Positions 44,166 to 55,762 of a DNA stretch of 64,000 nt are shown here, piece after piece (positions within the stretch are counted from its first letter, which is position 1; every line of letters starts with the position of its first letter). A program made the position numbers and the translations under genes. The notes under the pieces are model-generated. The model was not told the origin of the DNA. It saw nothing but the letters and a program-made list of their open reading frames with translations, and made no database searches. The DNA is from Loripinus fragilis (taxonomy: Eukaryota; Mollusca; Bivalvia; Lucinida; Lucinidae). The stretch spans positions 73,109,254-73,173,253 of the forward strand of contig OZ026518.1 of assembly GCA_964019695.1 (NCBI GenBank), written 5' to 3'.

Positions 44166-44619
44166 ACTGGATGCTTGCAAGAACTTCAAATCATTTTACG
44201 ATAGTTAGAAATTGTACTCCAATAAAGAAAATAAGAATAGAACATTGGACTGTGCTTTGGGACAATAGTGAAATTAAAACAACGACTAGAGGACCTGAAG
44301 GTCCTGAAGCGCTCACCTGATCTCCTTAATAATGTTAAATAGGTCAAGGTCAACTTAGGCTTAATATTCAAATATATTTTGTTTTACCATATATGGGCAG
44401 TGGCCATTTTGATCAAGTGACCTAAAAATAATATCATAATTATAGTTTTATCTACTGACTACTCCATATGAAATTTGAGTTCAAATAGCCCAGTGAATTT
44501 TGAGAAAAAAGAGGCTTAGATATGTATGAGGCAGTCCAATATGAGTGGCCTTGGATGAAAGGTCAAAGGTAAGTTTGACCTTTGGTGCTTACATAAAACC
44601 AGTGTCTCAATAGGTTTAC

Positions 44620-45150
44620 ATTAATCAGATAAAATCTTTTTTGATATTAAGTATCAGGCTGCTTTTGGAAAGAGAAAAACAGCAAAAGGTTTCAATTTAA
44701 AGCTTTTGCTGCTGAACAGGGTCGGATTTCGGCAAAAATTTGCAAAAGTTGTTAAAAAATTTCTGATCTAAATTTCAAATGACCCAGACTTCAAATTATT
44801 TATTTTGAATTAAGTTTTTGTTGAAGTAAATTGTTGAGAACAACCTGGTGTTACTTTTCCTGGTATATTTTGTAAAAGCAATCCATTAAACAGAAATTAT
44901 TGAAAATTTTGCAGAAGGTGCGCAATGTTAGGGGACTATTTTCCTTATCCTAAAACAGGGGGTTTGTGCACTTCAAATCAAAGTTTCTAGAGATAGGGAA
45001 AATATTTTTCGTTTTGAACTCTATGTAAATAATATAAAATGATTACTTTATTTGGCTGTACACACTTTTTCAATTTTGTTTCTTTCTTATTGTATCCAAT
45101 GGAGGTTAAAAGGCTTAGGTGCGCAATGTAAGGGGCCTTCACCGTAACAT
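44620..45150. other. Foreign ~0.5 kb block inside copy B
   Basis: Copy A passes directly from 'TTAGGTTAAATATTTCTCAC' to 'GGGTATTATGATTTCGGC'. Copy B has 'AATAGGTTTACATTAATCAG', then about 530 bp of unrelated text, then 'TAACATTTTTCGCAAGTATT'. 'AGGTGCGCAATGTAAGGGGCC' near 45118 and 'AAGGTGCGCAATGTTAGGGG' near 44916 form an internal direct repeat. No coding text. Confidence 0.5.
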
Positions 45151-45360
45151 TTTTCGCAAGTATTATGATTTCCGCTTAAACATTTATATACAAAAATGAA
45201 CATTTCAAGATTTTCCAATATAAACGCATTAGGAATCGAATTTGGCCTTGCCGTAAAAAAAGATCAAGGTCAACACAGATTCATCATTTGTGCAAACCTG
45301 GTAGGGCCTACATCTCAAATGCTATATACCAAGTCACAAGGCCATTGGCCTTTTGGTTCA

Positions 45361-47275
45361 AGAGTAGAAGATATTTAAAGGGTTTTTACCTTATATGGAC
45401 CTGGCCGCAATCTTGGTGATGTGACCATTAACATTTGGTTCAAATTTACTCCACTCATCTTAACGAGTCTCCATATGAGATTTGATTTCAATTGGCCAAG
45501 TGGTTTCTGAGAAAATTGTGTTTTAATATATTGATGGGCCTCCAATATGAGTGACCTTGGCTGAAAGGCCAACCTTGACCTTTGGAATTGCCTCTTAACA
45601 TATCAAGTGAGAAAATTGACTTTGGCTTCAACAGTATTAAAAAAAATCAACTTTTCCAAAAAACCACTTTAAATGCATTAGGAAGCAAATTTGACCTTCA
45701 TGTTAAGTAGGTCAAGGTCAACCTAGGATCATCATTTAAACAAACTTGGTAGACCTTACATCCCAAATGTTACATACCAAGTCCCAAGGTCATCAGCCTT
45801 CTGGTTCTGGAGAAGATTTTTAAAGGGTTTTTACCATATATGGGCATGTTGGCCACCTTGGTCATGTGACCAAAACAATTTGCATAAATCTTGACTAACT
45901 TATTGTAAGGAGTCTTCATATGAAATTTGAGTCCAATTGGCCCAATGGTTTCTGAGAAATTATGTTTTAATATATTGATGGGAATCCAATATGAGCGGAC
46001 TTGGCTGAAAGGTCAAAGGTCAACCTTGACCTTTGTAACTTATTTATAGCCATTGTCACATTAAATTAAACATATCAAGTGAGAATAATGACTTTGGCTT
46101 CAATAGTTTACAAAAAATCAACTTTTCAAAAATTTCCCCATTAAAATGCATTAGGAAGCAATTTGACCTTGACGTTAAGTAGGTCAAGGTCAACCCTGGA
46201 TCATTATTTAAACAAACTTGGTAGGCCCCACATCCTCAATGCTACATACCAAGACCCAAGGTCACCGGCCTTCTGGTTCTGGAGAAGAAGATTTTTTACC
46301 ATATATGAGCATGGCGGCCATTTTGGTCATGTGACCAGGACCATTTAAATAAATGTTCGTTTCCACTATCCTAAGGAGTCTCCATATGAAATTTGAGTTC
46401 AATTGGCCCAGTGGTTCAAGAGTAGAAGATATTTAAAGGGTTTTTACCTTATATGGACATGGTCGCCATCTTGGTGATGTGACCATAATCATTTGGTTCA
46501 AATTTACTCCACTCATATTAACGAGTCTCCATATGAAATTTGAGTTCAATTGGCCATGTGGTTTCTGAGAAAATTGTGTTTTAATATATTAATGGCCCTC
46601 CAATATGAGTGACCTTGGCTGAAAGGTCAACCTTGACCTTTGGAATTGCCTCTTAACATATCAAGTGAGAAAATTGACTTTGGCTTCAACAGTATTAAAA
46701 AAAATCAACTTTTCCAAAAAATCCCATTTAAATGCATTAGGAAGCAAATTTGACCTTCATGTTAAGTAGGTCAAGGTCAACCTAGGATCATCATTTGAAC
46801 AAAATTGGTAGACCCTACATCCCAAATGTTACATACCAAGTCCCAAGGTCATCAGCCTTCTGGTTCTGGAGAAGATTTTTAAAGGGTTTTTACCATATAT
46901 GGGCATGTTGGCCATCTTGGTCATGTGACCAAAACAATTAGCATAAATCTTGACTAACTTATTGTAAGGAGTCTTCATATGAAATTTGAGTCCAATTGGC
47001 CCAATGGTTTCTGAGAAATTATGTTTTAATATATTGATGGGACTCCAATATGAGCGGCCTTGGCTGAAAGGTCAACCTTGACCTTTGTAACTTATTTATA
47101 GCCATTGTCACATTAAATTAAACATATCAAGTGAGAATAATGACTTTGGCTTCAATAGTTTACAAAAAATCAACTTTTCAAAAATTTCCCCATTAAAATG
47201 CATTAGGAAGCAAATTTGACCTTGACGTTAACCCTGGATCATTATTTAAACAAACTTGGTAGGCCCCACATCCCC
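45361..47275. repeat. Two tandem 1,050 bp higher-order units
   Basis: 45361 onward ('AGAGTAGAAGATATTTAAAG') and 46411 onward (same text) stay nearly identical for over 850 bp, to 'CAAACTTGGTAGGCCCCACA'. The second unit lacks 'AGTAGGTCAAGGTC' after 'GACGTTAA' near 47228. The similarity is much higher than between neighbouring 460 bp units, so the duplication is recent. Confidence 0.8.
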
Positions 47276-49861
47276 ATACGGCCTAAGGCTCTCGTGAGCC
47301 CCGGCCTAAGAGCCCAAGCGATCATTTCTCCAATGACGTATGTCACGAGTCGCGTGCTATGTGCGTACCATAGCCAGTCTTAGGTTGACCTGGAGAATCG
47401 CCCGATTCCTTTTAACCATGATACAGACACGCGTACACAGGTTGGGCAAAGGGAGTGCATCCAGTACTGAGATAAGGGGCATAAATAATAGATAGATGGT
47501 TGAGACAAAAGACCCCAACGTTAAGACATGGCGAAGGAGTGGTACTGGAGAATCTCCTCAATGCTTAGCCGCAAAAACATTAAGGGTCCTACACTTGAAA
47601 CACACGCACACATAGGTTGGGCAGGGGGGAGTGCATCCGACCTAGGAAGTCTCACTGAGCAGAGGGGCAGAGACAAAAGTTGAGACAAAAGACCCCAGCC
47701 TTGAGACATGCCGAAAGGGTGAAACTGGATAATCTCCTAACTGCTTAGCCTAGGCCATACAACAACAAAACATATAAAATATAGTTTATTATTAACAAAA
47801 ATCAACAAAATGACAAAGTGAATACTTACCTTACCCCAGCCAGACTATTTCCCATAATTGACCATTGACCAACCCCCTCCGCCAATACAAATTTATTAAA
47901 TTTTGGTGAACGGCTTGAACACCAAACAGGCCCATCGTATGATGGACCTGTGCGATGTTCAAGACGTTCAAAAATCAATCAAAAACAACCCTGTAGGATT
48001 GCTGAAACGAAAAATTAAACGAACAACGTGCACGAACTTACCAAAATGCGATTAACAGAGATTTCAAAGCGAACAAATTCTAAATTGTAATTATAAGCAC
48101 CTGGCGCCACCTGGCGGTCAGTGGCAGAGACCGCAGGGTGGCGCGAGATGCCTATTATCAACCTATCCACATTCCGTCTGCATGTGGAAATTAGGTCAAC
48201 ATACTGTTATATACATGTATTAATCCAATATACTATTTCAGCGTCAACAAAATGTACATGTAAGATATACGATGCAAAATTAATACTGTTTGAATACAAA
48301 AATTCAAACACACTAGAACCAAGTTAGTAAGAACATTGTCACACTAATTTGGATCTGGTGTCCTTTCTATGACAATAAAAAAAACGGAAACAAACATAAA
48401 ACATAAATTGACCAAAATTGCTATGTCACGTGGTTTGGGAGCATTGGAAAATGCTCCCATAAGGAGCAATTAAAACAAAGTTAATTAAGTTCCCAAGCAC
48501 CTAGATAGATATTTATGATATCACAACCACGTGACGCGCGGTTCAAAATAAAAACATCGGTAACATAAACAACAAAATTGTCCCCACGCGTCCGCGGAAG
48601 ACTAACGCACATGATTTCATTAGTTTACATGTACATAATATTTGAAATTAATCAAACTTCTTTTTCAGCAGAAATTCCACGCGATCCCATCCCCCACACC
48701 CCCACACTCCTCCCCAGTTTAGAAATAAGCCCAAATTGGCACTTCGCGAGTTCGAGCATCGTTTCTCGTATTACCCCTTAAAATAACAAATTGTCCTAAT
48801 TATGGCCATGCCCGGCCATCACACACACACATGCCCAACCCCTAACCACCAAACCATAGCGCGAATTATAGCAACTTAAGGGCAGTTCTTTCTTGGATAT
48901 TTGGAATTGGTAAACTGGTTAACTCAAAGTCTCTTCAGGGCATACAACTGCATCTGAGCCGGTCTTTCTGTTGGTGTGTCTGTCGATGTGACGGCACAGC
49001 TGCAATATCAACGATGGATGGATTGTGGACCAACAGGATAGGATACAATGGATAGGATGGATGCTCAACACAGATGAAGATTGGAATTTTGGAATTTTGT
49101 AAATATCGCGACGCGTTTGCCATGTCTAACAATTAACATGTCAGCGAAGCGAGGGGATGGGAGAGGTTAATTAATACCTCTTCCGCTTCTCGCAGACCTG
49201 CAAAACCATCCCCAGGATACTAATAATTAACCATTAACCACTAAAAACACAATAACTAAACCCTCAACCTTCCCAAAACTTGCACTGTAGGTCACGGCCA
49301 TGCTAATGCATGCCCCGCAAACTTAAGGTTAATATACACTAAAGGTTTCACACGAGAAACCCAGAAGGTATATTATTCTTTGGAAGCCTCAATCAAAATT
49401 TCAATATAGGATTCTGGGAGAACTCAGAACACACACACACATGTTCTGAGTCTTACCATACTCGAGCGGCGCCCTTCCCCTTAGGAATAAGCCCCCTATC
49501 CCCGCTTAAAATCTCTAAAATACATAGGCCATCACACGATGACGGGCCATTCTTTTAAAATGGAGTTCAAAATTTTAAGGAGCAAAAAGTGAGATCTCTG
49601 AGGGGATCATTAATCACAAGAACACCGACTCCTCGCCAACCCGCTCCACAAAAACTGCAAATAAAATAGAAAAAAACATAATAAAAGAGGCAAAATTTAA
49701 TTCCCCAAAGCTTACCCTAGGGAAAGCTAACTTCGTAGACCGATGTCCGCGTCTGAGTAACACCGCCCGCGAGCTTATGTATACAAGGACTGGACGGAGA
49801 AGCGGAGCGATGCCCTGGATGATGTTACCTTAAAAAACATCAGCGTACAGCTCACCATTAG
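47276..49861. mobile_element. Left part of an unclassified insert (outer insert)
   Basis: It begins TACGGCCTAAGGCTCTCGTG directly after CCCCACATCCCC. It holds two ~135 bp direct repeats about 175 bp apart, each with GAGACAAAAGACCCCA. It also has a hairpin at 47895-47975 (CTTGAACACC / GATGTTCAAG) and a hairpin at 48108-48142 (CGCCACCTGGCGGTC / GACCGCAGGGTGGCG). GC content and CpG use look higher than in the surroundings. No protein domain is recognised in any frame. The right part is 61965-62318. Without the 12.1 kb unit it is about 2.9 kb. Confidence 0.55.
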
Positions 49862-49945
49862 CACAGGGGGTTAACTCAGTCACAGTGCGGGGTGATTCTT
49901 TATGACAGTTGTCAATGATGCTTTATGAAAGGGTTACAGGTGCTT
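49862..49945 (+). repeat. Left terminal inverted repeat of the 12.1 kb element
   Basis: About 81 bp pair with 61880-61964. The heptamer CACAGTG occurs 19 bases in, besides the CACAGGG terminus. Further inward the arms diverge but keep the CTTTATGA motif: near 49894, 49919, 49941, 50369 and 50390, and in reverse near 50304. Confidence 0.85.
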
Positions 49946-50687
49946 TATGATTTCCTTAATCAGTATAAGGTAGGTGATGGGAAACGGCATTAAACTTAAG
50001 ATTTTCGAAGCCCAAAAGTATTTTATTTCTGTTAATTCATTTATTTGAAAAGCTAAAGGTTTTACTCTTTCAGTCTTTGCGATGACGGTTTATGTGTCGT
50101 GGATTAATTGGCGGTTTAATTAAGATAATGATAAAACCCATAATAAAATTCAGTATTTTTATCAAAGTACATACTCCATCAAAGATATTTAGCATACAAC
50201 TTCAAGTTCAATCTAAATGTCTTTGAAAAATCTATTGTCTCCTCATGTAAAACTATAAAGAGTTTATTTTAAATGATTAATTATGACAAGCTAAAAACTG
50301 GTCATAAAGAATCATTAACACATTTTGGTAACAGGTTCTTTACCAGTTCGAATGATGGATAACTGGTTCTTTATGAAAGGGTTCGGATGCTTTATGAAAG
50401 AATTGGCAAATATGTTAATGGTTTTAGGATCAAATATCAGGGCAATTAGACCTATTACTACAGCCCTGGCTTGTTTATTGATTGAGTTAAGACTTAAAGT
50501 CCCAGTCAACAATATCTCTGTCATGATGGGACTCCTCCAAGAGACAGGGAGAGACTAAAAGGGCCCAATCCCATCCAAATTTGCCCCAAGTCAAGCAAAT
50601 CACGCCCTATCATTACGATTAAGGTTAATATTTATTTCAATATTATATCAGTGATGCCGAGACATAGCCTCTGAATTCGTTTCATTT

Positions 50688-51057
50688 AAAGCTGCATACT
50701 CTGTAACAATGAACATTTTTCGAAAAAAATTATTTTCCTTTTAAATCATTTGTAAAAGTAGAATTAAGCTATGTTTTCACGATAAAAATGTTCAGTACAG
50801 CTGAAAACTGCATGGAAAAGTAATTATCTTATCAAATAGGTGTATTTTTCTCTTGTTGGTAATTATTTGCGTCCCTCCAATAATTATAGACCGTTGAATT
50901 TTAACATGAATGCAGTTGTTTTGATAGTGATAACTTGAAAAGATTTACGAAAATGGTAAAATGTTTACCTGAATTTGAGTATTTTTACTGCGTTCTTGAA
51001 AAATAAAAACATTATTTTTAAAACTAGAAGATCAAAAGTTACAGACTATGCAGCTTT
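50688..51057. mobile_element. 370 bp MITE with AAAGCTGCATA ends
   Basis: AAAGCTGCATACTCTGTAAC at the left and the complement of GTTACAGACTATGCAGCTTT at the right. A truncated inverted copy is at 17045-17254. No coding capacity. Confidence 0.8.
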
Positions 51058-51534
51058 AATTGTTATTTGATTTGATTGGCTGTCTACGGTAAACAGCTGT
51101 GTTTATCATAACTACAAAGTTCCTATGCAAGCCTACTGTAGGGCAGTTTACCATTACTTTTGCTCATTCTTATACAAGTTACTGGCAACTTTGTCTTCTT
51201 GAAACATCAGGAGAAGAAACAATTCTCCGTGAAAAATATGCTGGATGCGATCTCTTGTTTGCTTGCATATTAAGCAGATAGGCAACTGACCGAGCTACAG
51301 AGTCCAGATTGTTAGCTAAGCATAGCATGTGTCGCGTGTCCCAAGGGTGGGTGACAGAGGGTTTGCACCCCAGCTGGAAGATCAAAATTTGTTATATGTT
51401 TCCTTAGAAATACTGTTATTGACAACCTCGGGAAGAAGTAGGACCCCGTGGGCCCAATTGCTTCGAAAGGGAGGTCAGGTCCGCACTGCCCTCTCTGAAA
51501 TAAAAAAAACTAAAATAAAGATCTCAGGACACCC

Positions 51535-51572
51535 AACCCCCCAGACAGAATTTTCTGGATCCTCCCATGCAT
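51535..51572. mobile_element. One end of the CATG..GGATCC family
   Basis: 'CCCAGACAGAATTTTCTGGA' and 'TCCTCCCATGC' resemble the right end at 54700-54716. No partner end is seen nearby. Confidence 0.5.
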
Positions 51573-51811
51573 CGTTAACATCCAAACCCTGCTTTCAGCA
51601 TCCAGTACTGTATCCCGTACTGTATCCGAGACATCAATATGTCTTTTTTGAAACTCCCAATAGGAGCATGTGGTGGATTGATGGGGATGGGGTGGCTCAG
51701 CGTATTTTGAACGTCCCAATAGGCGGGGACTTAACATGAATTAGTGAGTCGAGCCTGACAGGTCAAAATAGCAGCATATGGTTTTTCGTTTGCTTGTCTT
51801 GGTTCTTTACA

Positions 51812-51960
51812 TCCGAGTCAACAATCTTTCAGTCTTGTCGGGATGGGTCTACCTTGTTGGATCCAGTACTAAAGCAGCGGGTAAAACACTGACTCTGACG
51901 TCGCTGAGTCTCAAAATAGCAACCCATCTATTGAGCCACTGCGCCCCACACAGGCATGGA
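51812..51960 (-). mobile_element. Degenerate tRNA-derived SINE
   Basis: 'GAGTCAACAATCTTTCAGTC' and 'GGGATGGGTCTACCTTGTTG' with 'GATCCAGTACTAAAGCA' match the SINE at 55763-55952. The head at 51935-51955 ('CATCTATTGAGCCACTGCGC') is the complement of a tRNA-like A-box region. The B-box is mutated. Confidence 0.6.
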
Positions 51961-52392
51961 AGATTAAGGCAAACATTGTCCATAATAACTTTTATCTTAC
52001 TTGATATTCTACTCTTGATTAACAAAAAGAGACATGCAGACAACGGATTTACATGTTTGGATTCTCAAAAGAAACGCCTCATTTAGACGGTTCTTTTGAG
52101 TACCCAAAAGAAATACAAATGAGTTTTTTTTTCAACATTCACAAACTTACCTCGCCTATTGATATATCCAATCATTAGAATCTAACAATCATCCTATAAA
52201 AAGCAGACTACTTGTGAACCCAGAAGCCAGATTTCTCGTTCTGGGTACCTGCAGTTGCAGTTATAGTTCTCTTCGGTGGAGTTGTTTTCTCCTAATTTGA
52301 AGACGAAAACAGAGCCTTCAGTCGGTAGTATTAGTTATTGTATTCCGTGCAACATCTAACAATGCACAAAGCTGGTGCAATATGAGAAACAT

Positions 52393-52467
52393 ACCGGGTA
52401 GGCGGCAATCGATTTTTGATCTACGTCTGTCGATAGTATTAACGTTTTCGATTGCCGCCTACCCGGT
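52393..52467. repeat. Perfect 20 bp stem palindrome
   Basis: ACCGGGTAGGCGGCAATCGA is followed 35 bases later by its exact complement TCGATTGCCGCCTACCCGGT. The right arm contains the site where the adjacent SINE inserted. Confidence 0.9.
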
Positions 52468-52469
52468 GT

Positions 52470-52793
52470 TTGTTTGTTTGTTTTTGTTGCTTTTCGTCCC
52501 ATGTCAACAGCTATGGTCATTGCGGGACGGTCAGTTCACTTAACCACACTTTTTCTTGGGCAGGCTTGAGCAAGCGGTTAACCAGTAATTTGTGCACATA
52601 CTTTCGCTTGTAACTGACAACAACCCTTCTTGAATAAATCAGCGGAAGGAGGAGAATGACCGTAGAAATTATTTCATGATCAATCTCCACGAAAGTATGG
52701 TACCGGGTCGGGATCGAACTCGCGACCCCTGGATCTGCAGTCAGACACGCATCTGTAGCCAGACACGTTACCGATGCGTGTCTGACTGCAGAG
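52470..52793 (-). mobile_element. tRNA-derived SINE with 12 bp target duplication
   Basis: CCTACCCGGTGT occurs at 52458-52469 and again at 52794-52805. On the minus strand the element starts CTCTGCAGTCAGACACGCAT, contains the B-box GCGAGTTCGATCCC near 52700, and ends in a (CAAA)n tail next to 52470. Target duplication, pol III-type box and simple tail make this a clear SINE of about 324 bp. The tRNA-like head carries an inverted duplication (GTCAGACACGCATC...GATGCGTGTCTGAC), which is unusual. Confidence 0.85.
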
Positions 52794-52838
52794 CCTACCC
52801 GGTGTGATAAAGCCTATACGGGCGATAATCCTCACTTA

Positions 52839-53156
52839 ATGCACCAGTCATTTGTATCCACTGCTCCCTTAATGCACCAGTCATTTGTATCCACTGCTCC
52901 CTCACCTACGGGGATGGGCGGGGATAGTGACTTTTCCCTTTTCAGAGTCCTGTGGGGACAAGCTGATGGCAACAACCCTACTCTTAGCCCCGCCCTACAC
53001 TACAGAAAATCTCACAGGGGGTAAGTGTCCCAATGTTAAAACCCCCGCAGTTCCCCGGTACTGCGGGGACAATCAAAAAGTACATGTACTTGCACTGCAC
53101 CATAGCCCACCGCTATCCCCGTAGGTGGGGGGCGTAGATACAAATGACTGGTGCAT
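52839..53156. mobile_element. MITE with ATGCACCAGTCATTTG ends, left end duplicated
   Basis: ATGCACCAGTCATTTGTATC occurs at 52839 and again at 52870, and its complement GATACAAATGACTGGTGCAT closes the element. CACCTACGGGGATGG / CTATCCCCGTAGGTGG pair further in. GC-rich, no coding capacity. Confidence 0.8.
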
Positions 53157-53665
53157 AAGCCTTTAAGGCTACGCTTACGGCATAGGCTACGCTTACGGCA
53201 TATCTAAAGTTTTGACCAATAAAAGCCAAGCTTCATTGGTTCCTCAATGTATATCTGTCTGCCAAAAACATATTCTTCTGTTCGGGTAATAAATTACTAG
53301 TCTAGAATAATAGTTTTTATAGTATGCTTAAGGTAGACCAAACATTTCTATAAAGCTTATGCTTGTATAACTTAAAAATGGACTTCATCTAATAAATTAC
53401 AGATTTTCTTGAATACAGTTTTGACATGTTTGAAAAGAAGTCACTGCTATGTAAGCGAAATTGTCAAATCACTTGTGATCCTTCAGAAAATTGATAAGTT
53501 GTACTGTGTGTGTTTCCTTTCATTATGCGCCCACCATGACAATGGCCTGGACATTAAGTATCACCTCTGTCTGTCTGTCCGTACATACGTCCGCACGTCA
53601 CACCAATGATGTCCGCTCTTTTTGATCAGAATTTTACGAAAATTGGCCACATTGTTTAGTATAGG

Positions 53666-53805
53666 GATCACACATGCTTTTTCATGCATTAACATTTGCC
53701 GGGTCCCGAGGAAGCTGTTTGAACACGAGGCCGCCAGGCCGAGTGTTCAAACATCGTCCGAGGGACCCGGCAAGTGTTAATGCAATGAAACAAGCATGTG
53801 TGATC
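53666..53805. repeat. 140 bp fold-back with CCGGGTCCC stem
   Basis: GATCACACATGC, TTCATGCATTAACATTTGCC and GGGTCCC at the left pair with GGGACCCGGCAAGTGTTAAT, GCAATGAAACAAGCATGTGT and GATC at the right. Inner arms GTTTGAACACGAGGC / GAGTGTTCAAAC complete it. A wider pair (TTCTTGCAT near 53812, ATGCAAGAATACC near 54161) may mark an older enclosing element. Confidence 0.8.
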
Positions 53806-54217
53806 GTTATTCTTGCATATTTTACCTGATTTCAGCATAAACCGCGCTGAAAACGTCGCTTAAACATTAAATATCCCTTTTCTTACACTTGATTTCTCAA
53901 AACAAAATGGCGTCAGCGTCAAACTTTCGAACGTCATTGCGTCGCCACAACGTCATATATACGCGTGCAACGGTTTCGCGAACGAAAGTATCGGCGAAAT
54001 GATCGGTCACGGCCGCAACGCTTTCCATTGTCACGTCGAGCATGCAAATCAGGGCCCAGTTTAGGCTTTTTCAAGTAAAAGTCATGTTCAAACAGCACGT
54101 GAATCTCATGATTTGAACATGGATTTTGCGACTTCAAACAGCTTCGCGTAACGAATTCCCATGCAAGAATACCAGTTCAATGCTCCATATCTTCAGGAGT
54201 TATGGTCCTTTGTTAAC

Positions 54218-54345
54218 CAATATAAGCCTAGCGTCCTTATTGTGGGACATAGGCAAACAGCACAGACCCCGATCAGACGCTGCAGAACGCGGCCTCTGAT
54301 CAGGGTCTCCACTGTTTGCTTTCAGAATTTTCTATTGAAATTTGA
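54218..54345. repeat. H1 element with long flanks
   Basis: 'CAATATAAGCCTAGCGTCCT' and 'CAGAATTTTCTATTGAAATT' flank a core GCAAACAGCACAGACCCCGA...CAGGGTCTCCACTGTTTGC. It is nearly identical in layout to 2840-2990. Confidence 0.85.
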
Positions 54346-54416
54346 ATAAAATTAAAAAATACCATCTCACTATTAATATACATGTGAAATGTGTAGATTC
54401 AGCGACTCGCAGACAG

Positions 54417-54716
54417 CATGGGTGGGCCCAGAGGGGGTGGGGGGCAGAGGTCCAGACCCCCTGGAAAATCACAAGCGCTATAGGTTTCCATAGGAATACG
54501 CATTAGGGATCCCATAGGAAAGCTTGTACCTCAAAAACATATTAGTTTCCCAGTTTTCCATGGAATACGCTTATATTCTTTGCGAAACTTTGTAAAAGGC
54601 ATTCCCCTTTAAAATAGGATGAAGACCATAAAAACTACGACAGAAAATATCTCATACTTTTGTGGGCGTGGACCCCCTCTCCCGCATCCAGACAAAATTT
54701 TCTGGATCCGCCCTTG
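54417..54716. mobile_element. CATG..GGATCC family, 300 bp copy
   Basis: The left end CATGGGTGGGCCCAGAGGGG and the right end TTTTCTGGATCCGCCCTTG are mutated relative to 59960-60239. The GGGG-rich and CCCC-rich subterminal blocks are kept. Confidence 0.65.
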
Positions 54717-54818
54717 AATAGTGTCTACTGCTTGGTAGTTTGAGGTACCACGAAAAGTGATAAAAGCATGCAAGCTGACTCAAAGGCGCTCCGTGAATTT
54801 CTTCTTGAGCTATAAAAG

Positions 54819-55050
54819 CTACTGTCCTGCCAGGCAAGAGTGACAGTGACGTCATGTTTTGTTTACAATGTTATCAGGGACTTATAATCGATAGATCACT
54901 TGTGTATTAATCCTATCCACAGGATAAGATTAATACACAAGTGATCTATCGATTTGCATTAGCTCAGCTGGAGTGTACAAGTTAATGCTTTACCTAACAA
55001 GTGTAAACAAAACATGACATCACTGTCACTCTTGGCTGGCAGGACAGTAG
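54819..55050. repeat. 232 bp fold-back with a perfect inner hairpin
   Basis: CTACTGTCCTGCCAGGCAAG and AGTGACAGTGACGTCATGTT at the left face their near-complements at 54998-55050. At the apex (54887-54953), AATCGATAGATCACTTGTGT and its complement ACACAAGTGATCTATCGATT form a stem of about 33 bp. The right arm additionally carries GCATTAGCTCAGCTGGAGTG, which resembles a tRNA D-arm/A-box with no matching B-box. Confidence 0.85.
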
Positions 55051-55311
55051 CTAGACTTGAAATATTGGGTGTAGTTTTTTAAAATTGGCAAAAACAACAA
55101 ATTTGCGCCATCTGTCTGCAAAAATGCAAAAACATGTCGTCATTCGATGAGTGACAATCAAGTTTGAAAGTATGCATAAAATTCAAAGGATGTCTGTTAC
55201 AACCTCCAAAAGCCAGCCAAAAACTGCGGTTGATCACTACACCCAATATTCGGCTGCTGCATATATTTGTTTAGATTATTGACTAATATATAAGCACAGA
55301 AGCAAACAGCA

Positions 55312-55339
55312 ACAGTCTGTTTAGGTCTACACTGTTTGC
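55312..55339. repeat. Collapsed H1 hairpin
   Basis: GCAAACAGCAACAGTCTGTT and ACACTGTTTGC remain; most of the stem is deleted. Confidence 0.55.
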
Positions 55340-55762
55340 CTAAGAGACTTCAAAAACATTCAGCATACGACAAACGCAGACAGCTTTTGTTGTAATTGGT
55401 AAGTGGATTAAATTAAAGCAATTCTAAAATCGATGTCTATGCACGTTCGAAGAAAATATTTCTAGTCTTACCATAAACAAAAATGGTTATTGGGCGAGGT
55501 ACTTCTATTACAGAGCGGACACGATTTAAATTGCAAAATCTACAATTTTCCGTTTTAACGGGCCATATTTTTTTTTAAATGGGTAATACAGAGCTAAAGT
55601 CCTTGTGTTTTACACGTCGTCTTATGTTGATTGATATCTGTTTCATGAGGATATCTTAAACTGTAATGAGATACAGAGCTAGGGGACTCGAAGCATGTAT
55701 GATCGATGGACAGACATCTGAGTTGAAGTTGTTACCTTGAACTTGTGAGATGGTGGCTGAGT

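Larger units (their letters stand above)
44287..47275. mobile_element. Tandem-core 'GCTCACCTGA' element, copy B, left part
   Basis: It starts GAGGACCTGAAGGTCCTGAA and 'GCGCTCACCTGATCTCC', like copy A. Units marked by the GGTCAAGGTCAA box lie near 44340, 45265, 45710, 46185, 46765 and (box deleted) 47216. A stretch at about 44620-45150 is foreign to copy A and begins and ends with 'GCGCAATGT'-like text (44920 and 45120). The segment from 45361 is duplicated from 46411. The element stops at CCCCACATCCCC (47264-47275) and resumes at 62331. Confidence 0.8.

Noticed and set aside
51329..51739. 136-residue frame in the 12.1 kb element, considered as a transposase
   Set aside because: No catalytic motif; it crosses a piece of the CATG..GGATCC family and simple duplications such as CCAGTACTGTATCCCGTACTGT.
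54957..54976. tRNA gene start (GCATTAGCTCAGCTGG)
   Set aside because: No cloverleaf and no B-box within the required distance.
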